A DNA stretch of 64,000 nt from Flavobacteriales bacterium. GTDB lineage: Bacteria > Bacteroidota > Bacteroidia > UBA10329. The stretch spans positions 1 to 64,000 of the forward strand of contig JAIOYO010000015.1 of assembly GCA_021741075.1 (NCBI GenBank), read 5' to 3'. The position numbers and the translations under genes were made by a program. Below, one piece after another: positions 1-7,313 of this stretch (its first letter is position 1; each line of letters opens with the position of its first letter). Under the pieces are notes generated by a model that searched no databases, had not been told where the DNA came from, and saw only the letters and a program-made list of their open reading frames with translations.

Positions 1-369
1 ACCGTTCAATTCATACACAATTTTGTTTGGAAAGTCATTTGCAACGTCTTCAAATGTTGCCGAATTCATGCTTAAATCAGTCAATTTGAAATAGGCGGTC
101 TTATCTGGTAAAACGGCAATGTAAGTCACTTGTCCATTTCGTAATTCAATACTTAGTCCTTCTTCAAATACAACTTTTTCGTCTTTTCGGAAGATTCCCT
201 TTCCCATAAAAGTGGAGTCGTTTGTCATTTCCCATGATTCAGTGGTTATTTCAGACCCATCAACCATTTCCCATTCTCCAAGTATCCAGTTCAGGTTATC
301 AAGATTTTGCCCGAACGTGTACGAGAAAGAAATAAAACAAGCAACTATTAAGAGGAAAGCGGACTTCAT
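1..369 (-). CDS. DUF6265-like secreted protein, C-terminus cut by window edge
   Basis: The minus-strand reading frame begins with ATG at 367-369 and stays open for 123 codons to the window edge, so the C-terminus is missing. The first 21 residues (MKSAFLLIVACFISFSYTFGQ) form a signal peptide ending before NLDNLNWILGEWEM. That WxxGxWE pattern followed by short beta-strand-like segments fits the DUF6265 family of secreted or periplasmic lipocalin-like proteins of unknown function. The start lies one base after the stop of the crotonase gene, so the two are probably co-transcribed. Function is unknown; export is inferred from the signal peptide. Confidence 0.7.
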   Translation of the reverse strand, partial: MKSAFLLIVACFISFSYTFGQNLDNLNWILGEWEMVDGSEITTESWEMTNDSTFMGKGIFRKDEKVVFEEGLSIELRNGQVTYIAVLPDKTAYFKLTDLSMNSATFEDVANDFPNKIVYELNG

Positions 370-370
370 C

Positions 371-1183
371 TCAGTCCTTGAAAGTAGGAGTTTGCTTGCT
401 CATGGCAGCCATGAAGGCAGCGGTCAAATCATCTGAAAGCAGCATGGCTGAATTCCAAACGGCCATGTGATGCAGGCCATCTGCCACGGAATGGTCTCGT
501 GTATGTCGTAAGATTTCTTTTGTTCCTCTGATAGAAATAGGAGATTTGGAAGCAATCATTTCCGCAAGCTTTTGAACCTCGGAAAGCATTGTTTCCTTGT
601 CTGTGAAATGATTGTTCACAAGGCCGATTTCCTTTGCTTCATTGGCACCAACTTTTCTACCCGTAAAAGCCATTTCGGCTACAACAGCTGGTTTCACGAA
701 CTTGGGTAAGCGTTGCAATGTGCCGAGGTCGGCTACCATTCCCATATCTATCTCCTTAATGGTGAAATAGGCATCCTCCGAACAATAGCGCATATCGCAG
801 GCGGCCACAATATCAACACCACCGCCAATGCAGCCGTTGTGAATGGCGGCTAGAACTGGTTTAGAACATTTCTCAATGGCATTGATGCAATCTTGCAATT
901 CGTGAATGAAGTTGAGAATCTTCTCGCTTCTTCGTCCTCCGCATTCAATGTTCTCGACATTTTTTACAGACATCAACATTTGAAGGTCGATTCCCGCACA
1001 GAATAGTTTTCCTTCTCCAGATAATACCGCAACGCGAACATCAGGGTCTTTGTCAATTCGCTCAAAGATGGCTTTGAGTTCTTTCCAGGTTGTCTCGTTA
1101 AACGAGTTGACCTTTTCGGGGCGGTTGATGACCACCTGCACCACCTTGTTCTCAACGCTGTACTTAAAATGTTCGTAGCTCAT
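371..1183 (-). CDS. Crotonase-family protein, delta(3,5)-delta(2,4)-dienoyl-CoA isomerase type
   Basis: A 270-residue crotonase fold protein. The oxyanion-hole segments LFCAGIDLQML (about residues 60-70) and NGCIGGGVDIVAACD (about 116-130) are intact. The segment KEIDMGMVADLGTLQRLPKF carries a Glu and an Asp at the places used by mammalian ECH1 dienoyl-CoA isomerase, and the whole protein, including the late RDHSVADGL segment, resembles ECH1 more than a plain hydratase. The family isomerises 3,5-dienoyl-CoA to 2,4-dienoyl-CoA during oxidation of unsaturated fatty acids. It lies downstream of an acyl-CoA dehydrogenase on the same strand, but a hairpin terminator separates them. A generic enoyl-CoA hydratase remains possible. 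Confidence 0.85.
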   Translation of the reverse strand: MSYEHFKYSVENKVVQVVINRPEKVNSFNETTWKELKAIFERIDKDPDVRVAVLSGEGKLFCAGIDLQMLMSVKNVENIECGGRRSEKILNFIHELQDCINAIEKCSKPVLAAIHNGCIGGGVDIVAACDMRYCSEDAYFTIKEIDMGMVADLGTLQRLPKFVKPAVVAEMAFTGRKVGANEAKEIGLVNNHFTDKETMLSEVQKLAEMIASKSPISIRGTKEILRHTRDHSVADGLHHMAVWNSAMLLSDDLTAAFMAAMSKQTPTFKD

Positions 1184-1197
1184 CTGTTGGTTTTAAA

Positions 1198-1228
1198 AAG
1201 GCCGTCACGCAATTCGCGTAACGGCCTT
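1198..1228 (-). terminator. Intrinsic terminator after the acyl-CoA dehydrogenase
   Basis: AAGGCCGTCACGC (1198-1210) pairs with GCGTAACGGCCTT (1216-1228) with one mismatch. On the minus strand the hairpin is followed by a run of five T. It sits 6 bp past the dehydrogenase stop and 14 bp before the crotonase start, so read-through into the crotonase may be partial. Confidence 0.75.
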
Positions 1229-1234
1229 CCGTAA

Positions 1235-3034
1235 TCAGTTTAAATATTCAGTATTGAGATTGAGTGTCAATCTGTAATCGCTCAATAGACGCTTGGTGAG
1301 CCCAATCGATTTCGGCAATTCGTATTCGAAGTAATATTCAAAAGCTGCTTGCTTGCCTTTGTAGAAATTCAACTCATCTCCAGTTGGATTTTCGGCCAAT
1401 TTGGCTTCTATGACAAGGGCTTGCTTCAGCCACTGCCAAGCAACAGCTAGGATTCCAGCGTTCTCCAAATAGAGCGTGGCATCAGCCAAGAAAACCTCTG
1501 GTTTTTCGCTTTGCGCCAAGCCCATCAACTTCATCGTTACTTCTTGGAATTTTTGAGCTGAACCTCCCAGTTTGGTTGCGTAGGGTTGAAGTGCTTCAAC
1601 CGCCATGCCTGCCATGATGGTTTCTTGGAGTTCTTGACCGAATGCCATGACAGCCGCACCCATTTTCATAGTCACTTTTCTACCCAAAAGGTCCATGGCT
1701 TGGATGCCCGTTGTTCCTTCATAAATAGGGTTGATGCGTGTATCTCTGTAATACTGCTGCAATGGGAAATCTGAACAGAATCCTGCTCCGCCCAATACTT
1801 GCATTCCTTGGCTTGTGCTCTGAACACTAATTTCTGATGGATACGCCTTTGCCATTGGCGTTAGCAAATCAAGAAGCATTTTGTACTTCGTAGCTTCTTC
1901 TCCTTCCGAAACTTTAGCTAAATCTGCGTACATGGCACACTGACAAACCAACGCCAAGCTACCTTCCATTACAGATTTTTGGAAGAGTAGCATTCGTTTT
2001 ACATCCGCGTAATTGATAATCATCTCCATTGGAGAAGTAACATCTTGATTAGAAACTGTACGACCTTGTGGGCGTTCGTTTGCGTATTCCAACGATGCAT
2101 AATAAGCAGCAGAAGAAAGGGCGGAAGACATCATTCCAACACTTATCCGTGCTCCATTCATCATTTGGAACATGTAACGCAGACCGTTGTGTGGTTCTCC
2201 CACCAACCAACCTTTGCAATTGTCATTATCACCCATCACCAAGTGCATCACAGGACAACCCTTCATTCCCATTTTTGCTTCAAAACCAGCGGTGAAGACA
2301 TCATTAGGGACCAACGCGCCATTTTCAGGCCGAAGCTTCGGAACAACAAAAAGAGAGATTCCTTTTGATCCTGCCGGGCCGCCATCGATCTTAGCAAGCA
2401 TCAAATGCACCACGTTCTCCACGCCATCGTGGTCCCCCGCAGAGATGAATATCTTTTGTCCTTTGATCTTGTAGGAGCCATCGCCAATCTCGGTTGCAGT
2501 TGTGTAAATATCTCCCAACGAGCTTCCTGCATGTGGTTCCGTTAAAGCCATTGTTCCCTGCCATTCGCCAGCGAACATTTTGGTCATGTATGTTTCTTGC
2601 AACTCTTTGCTGCCAAATGTTGAAATAAGTTCTGCAGATCCCATGGTCAATCCAAAGTAAGAAGCTGCAGAGGTGTTTGCCGAATGAAAGATGAAATTGG
2701 CCGCATTGTAAACCGCGGCCGGCATCTGCTGTCCGCCATGATGAAAATCCTCCTGCGCAACAATCCATCCACTTTCGCCTACTTCCTTCATGATCTTTTT
2801 CATGTCGGGATGAACACGCACCACGCCATCTACCATTTCGGGCTTCTTCTCGTCCATTTCGGTGTAAATAGGAAAGAGAAGGTTGTCGGATATCTGCTTT
2901 GCTGAATCGAGCATCATGTCAAAGCCATCCTTGGTATGTTCGGCATAGCGCTCATACTTGGTGAGTTGTTCAACATTCAAAACTTCATGCAATTGAAAGC
3001 GCAGATTGCGCATACTCATATATTCTTTAGCCAT
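1235..3034 (-). CDS. Acyl-CoA dehydrogenase with C-terminal extension
   Basis: A 599-residue FAD-dependent acyl-CoA dehydrogenase of the long form with an extra C-terminal helical domain. The flavin signature MALTEPHAGSSLG is at residues 162-174, and the expected catalytic base is Glu439 in IYEGTTGIQAMDL. Residues after about 470 form the additional C-terminal domain typical of roughly 600-residue Bacteroidota enzymes. The reaction is the first oxidation step of beta-oxidation, passing electrons to electron-transfer flavoprotein. Start ATG at 3032-3034; Met6 and Met8 are possible later starts. With the crotonase downstream it suggests a small fatty-acid catabolic unit. Substrate chain length cannot be read from the sequence. 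Confidence 0.9.
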   Translation of the reverse strand: MAKEYMSMRNLRFQLHEVLNVEQLTKYERYAEHTKDGFDMMLDSAKQISDNLLFPIYTEMDEKKPEMVDGVVRVHPDMKKIMKEVGESGWIVAQEDFHHGGQQMPAAVYNAANFIFHSANTSAASYFGLTMGSAELISTFGSKELQETYMTKMFAGEWQGTMALTEPHAGSSLGDIYTTATEIGDGSYKIKGQKIFISAGDHDGVENVVHLMLAKIDGGPAGSKGISLFVVPKLRPENGALVPNDVFTAGFEAKMGMKGCPVMHLVMGDNDNCKGWLVGEPHNGLRYMFQMMNGARISVGMMSSALSSAAYYASLEYANERPQGRTVSNQDVTSPMEMIINYADVKRMLLFQKSVMEGSLALVCQCAMYADLAKVSEGEEATKYKMLLDLLTPMAKAYPSEISVQSTSQGMQVLGGAGFCSDFPLQQYYRDTRINPIYEGTTGIQAMDLLGRKVTMKMGAAVMAFGQELQETIMAGMAVEALQPYATKLGGSAQKFQEVTMKLMGLAQSEKPEVFLADATLYLENAGILAVAWQWLKQALVIEAKLAENPTGDELNFYKGKQAAFEYYFEYELPKSIGLTKRLLSDYRLTLNLNTEYLN

Positions 3035-3166
3035 TTTATCTATGTATTTTTCTGAGAAGCGACAAAACTATTAGAATTCAGTAATGAACGGGAATGATTA
3101 TGCTCAATTAACAATACAGGTCTGATAAACCTATTTGATGGGATTCGTCCATCTTTTAATAAAAAT

Positions 3167-3174
3167 TACTTTTG
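3167..3174 (+). promoter_or_regulatory. TAnnTTTG-type -7 element
   Basis: TACTTTTG matches the Bacteroidota consensus TAnnTTTG. A TTCG, one mismatch from TTTG, lies 19 bp upstream at 3144-3147. The element is 31 bp before the lipoprotein ATG at 3206. Confidence 0.5.
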
Positions 3175-3205
3175 TGCTGAACTGATAAACAAAAACCTAT
3201 TTAAA

Positions 3206-3604
3206 ATGAAAAAAGTACTATTATTCTCAGTGGTTGGTGGAATGATTGCTCTTGCTTCTTGCGGAGGCGGACCAAGCCCAGAAGAACAAGCTGCTGCTGA
3301 ACAAGCACGAATGGATTCTATTCAAGCTGCGGAGCAAGCAAAACTAGATGCAATGGCCGCTGAAGCTGCTGCTGCTGAAGCTGCTGCTGCTGAAGCTGCT
3401 GCTTACGAAGCTGGACAAGCTGCTGCAACAGAGACAACAACCACAACAACCACAACTACAACTGAAGTGAAGGAAGAAGTTCCTGCTGCCACCAAAGGTG
3501 GTAAAGCTGCTGGTGATAAATCAGAGCCTGTACCAACTAAAGGTGGTAAAACTGCTGGAGAAGATCCTGCTGCTGCTCCTAAAGCAACTAAAGGAGGAAA
3601 ATAA
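3206..3604 (+). CDS. Low-complexity Ala/Thr/Lys-Gly-rich lipoprotein
   Basis: A 132-residue predicted lipoprotein. The signal peptide ends in the lipobox LASC, with Cys19 as the lipidated residue, followed by GGGPSPEEQ. The mature protein has four zones: a Glu/Gln/Ala-rich helix, an Ala-rich block built from repeated AEAAA units encoded by GCT GCT GCT GAA repeats, a run of ten Thr, and a tail with three (T)KGGK copies. The acidic and alanine-rich part may be an extended helix or coiled coil. The gene has its own promoter-like element and terminator, so it is monocistronic. No family was recognised. The charged tail could contact the cell wall or another polymer, but that is only a guess. Confidence 0.85.
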   Translation: MKKVLLFSVVGGMIALASCGGGPSPEEQAAAEQARMDSIQAAEQAKLDAMAAEAAAAEAAAAEAAAYEAGQAAATETTTTTTTTTTEVKEEVPAATKGGKAAGDKSEPVPTKGGKTAGEDPAAAPKATKGGK

Positions 3605-3634
3605 TTCGGATTTCTTTTTCGGGGAAATTCAGAG

Positions 3635-3657
3635 AAAGAGGCGAGAGCCTCTTTTTT
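3635..3657 (+). terminator. Intrinsic terminator of the Ala-rich lipoprotein gene
   Basis: AAAGAGGC (3635-3642), loop GAGA, GCCTCTTT (3647-3654), continuing into a T run to 3657. Position and shape are classic for rho-independent termination. Confidence 0.85.
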
Positions 3658-4030
3658 GTGCCGTTTTATTTCTAAAAGCATCATGGACTTAATCGAGCCT
3701 AACCGTCACTTCTCGAGAAGTAGCACCACAGCGGCCAATTAAATTAAGCTGCCCTGTCTTCCTCATAGTGGTGAACGGAACAGTTGCTTTACTGATGAAT
3801 GAAGCACCTTACGAAGTATCTGGAATAGAGACCCTTCGTTCCTCCGAGATACAAACTGAAATTCCGTAGTGAATAGTTGCTTCGCTAAAGGTCGAAGCAT
3901 CCAATGCTCTTTGATGGGCAAATTATCCCGCAATTGTCATGAAGTCTTTGATCTTCGTCACCTTAAGAAGACGCTCCAGTATTTATTGATGCAGAGAATA
4001 AACTGTGCTTGGAATACTAAAAGTGGCACA
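3658..4030. other. Intergenic stretch without a recognised gene
   Basis: About 370 bp between two terminators. Short open frames exist on both strands, the longest being 70 codons at 3869-4081, but none has a signal peptide, recognisable motif or independent support. The stretch could hold an eroded gene or a small RNA; I see no positive evidence for either. Confidence 0.4.
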
Positions 4031-4060
4031 AAAAAAGGGCGACCAATTGGCCGCCCTTTT
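4031..4060 (-). terminator. Intrinsic terminator after the EGF-like lipoprotein genes
   Basis: AAAAGGGCG (4033-4041) pairs with CGCCCTTTT (4052-4060), with an inner CCAATTGG helix. On the minus strand it is followed by seven T (complement of A 4030-4036). It lies 41 bp past the stop of the minus-strand lipoprotein gene. Confidence 0.8.
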
Positions 4061-4100
4061 CAACCCCTCAGAAGAGGGTAATTTCGATTAATGCTATTCC

Positions 4101-4607
4101 TTAAAGTGGAGTGTAAACTGTAGTACAGTTTCCAGTTGTTCCTTGGAATGTAGCGTTGTAAGTAATTGTAACGATTGTTCCTGAAGCGTTGATAGAACCA
4201 GAACCGCTGTTAACAACGATAGTTTCGCTGCAGAAGCTTTGGCTAGCGATTGTTACATCATTGCCAGAAACAGTTGCGATAACAACGATTGGAGAACCTG
4301 AACACTCGAATCCACCAAAACCAGTGATAGCGATTTTATCAGCACCAGTGCTTGAAGCAGCCATTGAAGTGTTGAAGTTAACCAAGTTACAATCAGCTTC
4401 GTTAGCAGTATAGCTTCCGATGAAATCAGCACGAGATTCAGTTGCACAAGCAACACCTTCATATCCAAGATCACATTCGCAATCACCATCTACGCACACA
4501 CCGTACATTCCGCAATCCACATCTTTACATGCATCTGTGTCACATGATACCATACCGATAGTAGCAATTGCAGCCACTCCCAAAATTTGAAGAATTCTAC
4601 TTTTCAT
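4101..4607 (-). CDS. EGF-like domain lipoprotein (paralogue 1)
   Basis: A 168-residue lipoprotein with signal peptide and lipobox MVSC (Cys22). Directly after it comes a six-cysteine EGF-like module, pattern CKDVDC..GVC..GDCECDLGYEGVAC, at about residues 27-54. The remaining ~110 residues (from RADFIGSYTANE) are rich in Ser, Thr, Ile and Val and look like a beta-sandwich or lipocalin-like domain with further cysteines. The next gene upstream encodes a paralogue with the same order of parts, so this is a local duplication. EGF modules are uncommon in bacteria outside surface proteins. The protein probably faces the periplasm or cell surface. Ligand unknown. Confidence 0.85.
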   Translation of the reverse strand: MKSRILQILGVAAIATIGMVSCDTDACKDVDCGMYGVCVDGDCECDLGYEGVACATESRADFIGSYTANEADCNLVNFNTSMAASSTGADKIAITGFGGFECSGSPIVVIATVSGNDVTIASQSFCSETIVVNSGSGSINASGTIVTITYNATFQGTTGNCTTVYTPL

Positions 4608-4718
4608 TGTTCTTTTTTTTTAAGTTTAATTTGATTGAACGGGTGCAAATGTAGGAAATTCAAACATTTCATCATTTGTTAAAATTGGACTTAGCAAATA
4701 GTGTATGTGCATAACCGT

Positions 4719-5195
4719 TTATTCTATCATACTGGCGGTTAGCGAACAAGTAAGTGTTTGACCTCCTGTTGTAACCAGTGTGTAGTCAATGGTCAATACG
4801 CCATTTGTTAATGTTCCCGTCCCGTTAATAGTTGACCCAGTTCCAGACTGCTCTGTAAACATGACGGATGTACCATTTACAATACCTATAATATCAAAGT
4901 CGAAATCGCCAAGGTTGTGCAAAACAATCTCGGTTACAATTTCAGAATTAGCATTTATGCTGATTTCGTAATTAAAATCGCCAAGATTACAATTTTCGGT
5001 TACCGTGTAGTTACCAACAAACGCTTGCCGTTGTTCAGTATCGCAGTTTACGCCCGCATACCCTGTTGTGCACAAGCACATCCCTGCATCGCAAACTCCA
5101 CCATTTAAACAGGTCACATCTTTACACTCATCCGGAACGCACGATGACAATGCAATAGAAATCAGTAATAGAGCGGAGAGAACCGAATGTCGCAT
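4719..5195 (-). CDS. EGF-like domain lipoprotein (paralogue 2)
   Basis: Paralogue of the neighbouring EGF-like lipoprotein. From ATG at 5193-5195 the product is 158 residues, beginning MRHSVLSALLLISIALSSC with an ideal signal peptide and lipobox. An in-frame start at 5240 exists but would put 15 unneeded residues before the signal peptide. Six cysteines follow in CKDVTCLNGGVC..GMCLCTTGYAGVNC, then R-x-AFVGNYTV and a beta-rich domain that aligns by eye with the paralogue (FIGSYTA). The downstream paralogue starts 111 bp away on the same strand. The two share architecture but have diverged clearly, so the duplication is not recent. Confidence 0.8.
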   Translation of the reverse strand: MRHSVLSALLLISIALSSCVPDECKDVTCLNGGVCDAGMCLCTTGYAGVNCDTEQRQAFVGNYTVTENCNLGDFNYEISINANSEIVTEIVLHNLGDFDFDIIGIVNGTSVMFTEQSGTGSTINGTGTLTNGVLTIDYTLVTTGGQTLTCSLTASMIE

Positions 5196-5274
5196 AACGA
5201 ATCTAGATTGAGAGAAAGCAAATGTAGCTGAACTTTCCATTTTCGGAATTCCGACACGCGGTCAAGCCTTTTTC

Positions 5275-5282
5275 TACTTTTG
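5275..5282 (+). promoter_or_regulatory. TAnnTTTG-type -7 element of the E1 gene
   Basis: TACTTTTG, a full match to TAnnTTTG, ends 18 bp before the ATG at 5301 and implies a very short leader. No clear TTTG was found at the usual distance upstream. Confidence 0.5.
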
Positions 5283-5300
5283 ACGCCTATTTAAGAATCC

Positions 5301-7277
5301 ATGAATTTCGATAAGGAAAATCTGAGTAATGAGCGGTTATTGCAGCTGTATACACAGCTTTTAAAACCGCGTTTGATAGAGGAGAAGATGCTTGTGCTGT
5401 TGCGTCAGGGCAGAATAAGCAAGTGGTTTTCAGGTATCGGCCAAGAAGCCATTTCGGTGGGAGTGGCAGAAGCGTTGGATAAGGATGAATACATTCTTCC
5501 AATGCATCGCAACCTTGGGGTTTTTACTTCGCGGAATATGCCTATGAATCGCCTTTTTGCTCAATTTCAAGGCAAAGCAAGCGGATTCAGTAAAGGACGA
5601 GAGCGAAGTTTTCATTTCGGTTCCAATCCACATCACATCGTAGGAATGATATCTCATTTGGGACCTCAAATGGGTGTGGCAGATGGTATTGCCTTGGCGC
5701 AAAAGTTAGAAGGAACAGGAAAGGTGACGGCTGTTTTTAGTGGCGATGGTGGCGCGAGCGAAGGCGATTTTCACGAAAGCATTAACGTAGCCGCTGTTTG
5801 GGATTTGCCTGTCATCTTTATTATTGAAAACAACGGCTACGGATTGAGCACACCAAGCAATGAGCAGTTTCGTTGCAAGCAGTTTATTGATAAAGCCATC
5901 GGCTACGGCATTGAAGGCGTTCAGGTAGATGGGAACAACATTTTAGAGGTATTCAATGCGGTTTCTAAGCTGAGAGCAGACATCGGCAAGAAACCACGAC
6001 CCGTTTTATTGGAGTGCATGACCTTTAGAATGCGCGGTCACGAAGAAGCATCTGGCACCAAGTATGTGCCGAATGAGCTAATGGAAACGTGGGCCAAGAA
6101 AGACCCCGTAAACAATTACGAAGCATTTTTAAAGGAACAAGGAATTCTAACGGAAGCGGCTGAAATGGAAATCCGCGAGCGAATTAAAACAGACATTACC
6201 GAAGGCTTAGAGTTGGCTTTTGCAGAAAGTGAAATTCAATCCAATGCCGAATTGGAGGTAGCGGATGTTTACGCCCCACATTCGCACATATCAGTTGCTC
6301 CTTCTTCTGTCAAAAGAGAAATGCGCTTGATTGATGCCATTTCGGATGGTATGCGTGAAGCGATGAAAAAGCATCCCGAACTCATTTTAATGGGACAAGA
6401 TATTGCCGATTATGGTGGGGTGTTCAAGATTACCGAAGGCTTTTTAGAAGAATTTGGGAAGGATAGAGTTCGCAATACACCTCTGTGCGAATCGGCCATT
6501 ATTGGAACAGGCTTAGGGCTTTCCGTCATGGGTAAGAAATCGATGGTAGAAATGCAGTTCGCAGATTTTGTGACGTGCGGCTTTAATCAAATCATAAACA
6601 ACCTGGCTAAATCGCACTACCGTTGGGGACAGCATTCCGATGTGGTTGTGCGCATGCCAACTGGAGCAGGCGTAGGAGCAGGGCCCTTTCATTCTCAGAG
6701 CAACGAGGCTTGGTTTGTGCATACACCAGGTTTGAAGGTGGTTTATCCGGCTTTTCCTTCAGACGCTAAAGGTTTGCTCATTTCATCTTTTGAAGACCCC
6801 AATCCAGTGATGTTTTTCGAGCAGAAGTCGCTGTATAGAAGTATAAAAGAAGATGTATCGGAAGGGTATTATAATGTAGAAATAGGCAAGGCTAAGTTGG
6901 TGAAGCAAGGTTCGGATATTTCTATTATTACCTACGGAGTTGGCGTTCATTGGGCGTTAGATTTCCTGAATGAAAATCCGGATGTTTCTGCCGATTTGCT
7001 TGATTTGAGAACCCTTCTTCCGTATGATAAGGAAGCCATACTTGCCACAGTGAAGAAAACAGGAAGAGCCATTATTCTGCACGAAGACACGCTGATTGGC
7101 GGACTGGCTTCCGAGATTTCGGCATTTATTACTGAACATGCATTTGCTAACTTGGATGCGCCCGTTATTCGTTCTGCAAGCTTAGACACCCCTGTTCCAT
7201 TTGCAGGAAAGTTAGAGTGGGAGTTTTTGCCTAAGAATAGATTTGCAGAGCAGGTGAAGGGACTATTGAGTTACTAG
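5301..7277 (+). CDS. 2-oxoacid dehydrogenase E1 component, fused alpha and beta subunits
   Basis: A 658-residue protein joining the alpha (about 1-325) and beta (about 335-658) chains of thiamine-diphosphate-dependent E1. The cofactor motif starts at GDGGASEGDF (148-157) and ends at NNGYGLSTP (from 177). The beta part starts around RLIDAISDGMREAM and has the usual GQDIADYGGVF segment. Such fused E1 proteins are common in Bacteroidota and decarboxylate branched-chain 2-oxoacids or pyruvate, handing the acyl group to a lipoyl-E2. No E2 or E3 gene is nearby, so the substrate is undecided; branched-chain 2-oxoacids are my preferred guess. The gene appears monocistronic. Confidence 0.9.
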   Translation: MNFDKENLSNERLLQLYTQLLKPRLIEEKMLVLLRQGRISKWFSGIGQEAISVGVAEALDKDEYILPMHRNLGVFTSRNMPMNRLFAQFQGKASGFSKGRERSFHFGSNPHHIVGMISHLGPQMGVADGIALAQKLEGTGKVTAVFSGDGGASEGDFHESINVAAVWDLPVIFIIENNGYGLSTPSNEQFRCKQFIDKAIGYGIEGVQVDGNNILEVFNAVSKLRADIGKKPRPVLLECMTFRMRGHEEASGTKYVPNELMETWAKKDPVNNYEAFLKEQGILTEAAEMEIRERIKTDITEGLELAFAESEIQSNAELEVADVYAPHSHISVAPSSVKREMRLIDAISDGMREAMKKHPELILMGQDIADYGGVFKITEGFLEEFGKDRVRNTPLCESAIIGTGLGLSVMGKKSMVEMQFADFVTCGFNQIINNLAKSHYRWGQHSDVVVRMPTGAGVGAGPFHSQSNEAWFVHTPGLKVVYPAFPSDAKGLLISSFEDPNPVMFFEQKSLYRSIKEDVSEGYYNVEIGKAKLVKQGSDISIITYGVGVHWALDFLNENPDVSADLLDLRTLLPYDKEAILATVKKTGRAIILHEDTLIGGLASEISAFITEHAFANLDAPVIRSASLDTPVPFAGKLEWEFLPKNRFAEQVKGLLSY

Positions 7278-7289
7278 TCGATAGTTAAT

Positions 7290-7311
7290 AGTCCGTGTAT
7301 GCGGGCTTTTT
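7290..7311 (+). terminator. Probable terminator after the E1 gene
   Basis: AGTCCG (7290-7295) and CGGGCT (7302-7307) pair with one G-T wobble and run into five T. The stem is short, so strength is uncertain. It lies in the 36-bp gap before the convergent patatin gene. Confidence 0.5.
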
Positions 7312-7313
7312 AA

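Noticed and set aside
3869..4081. 70-codon plus-strand open frame
   Set aside because: It runs through the terminator hairpin at 4031-4060, has no recognisable motif or export signal, and no clear start context.
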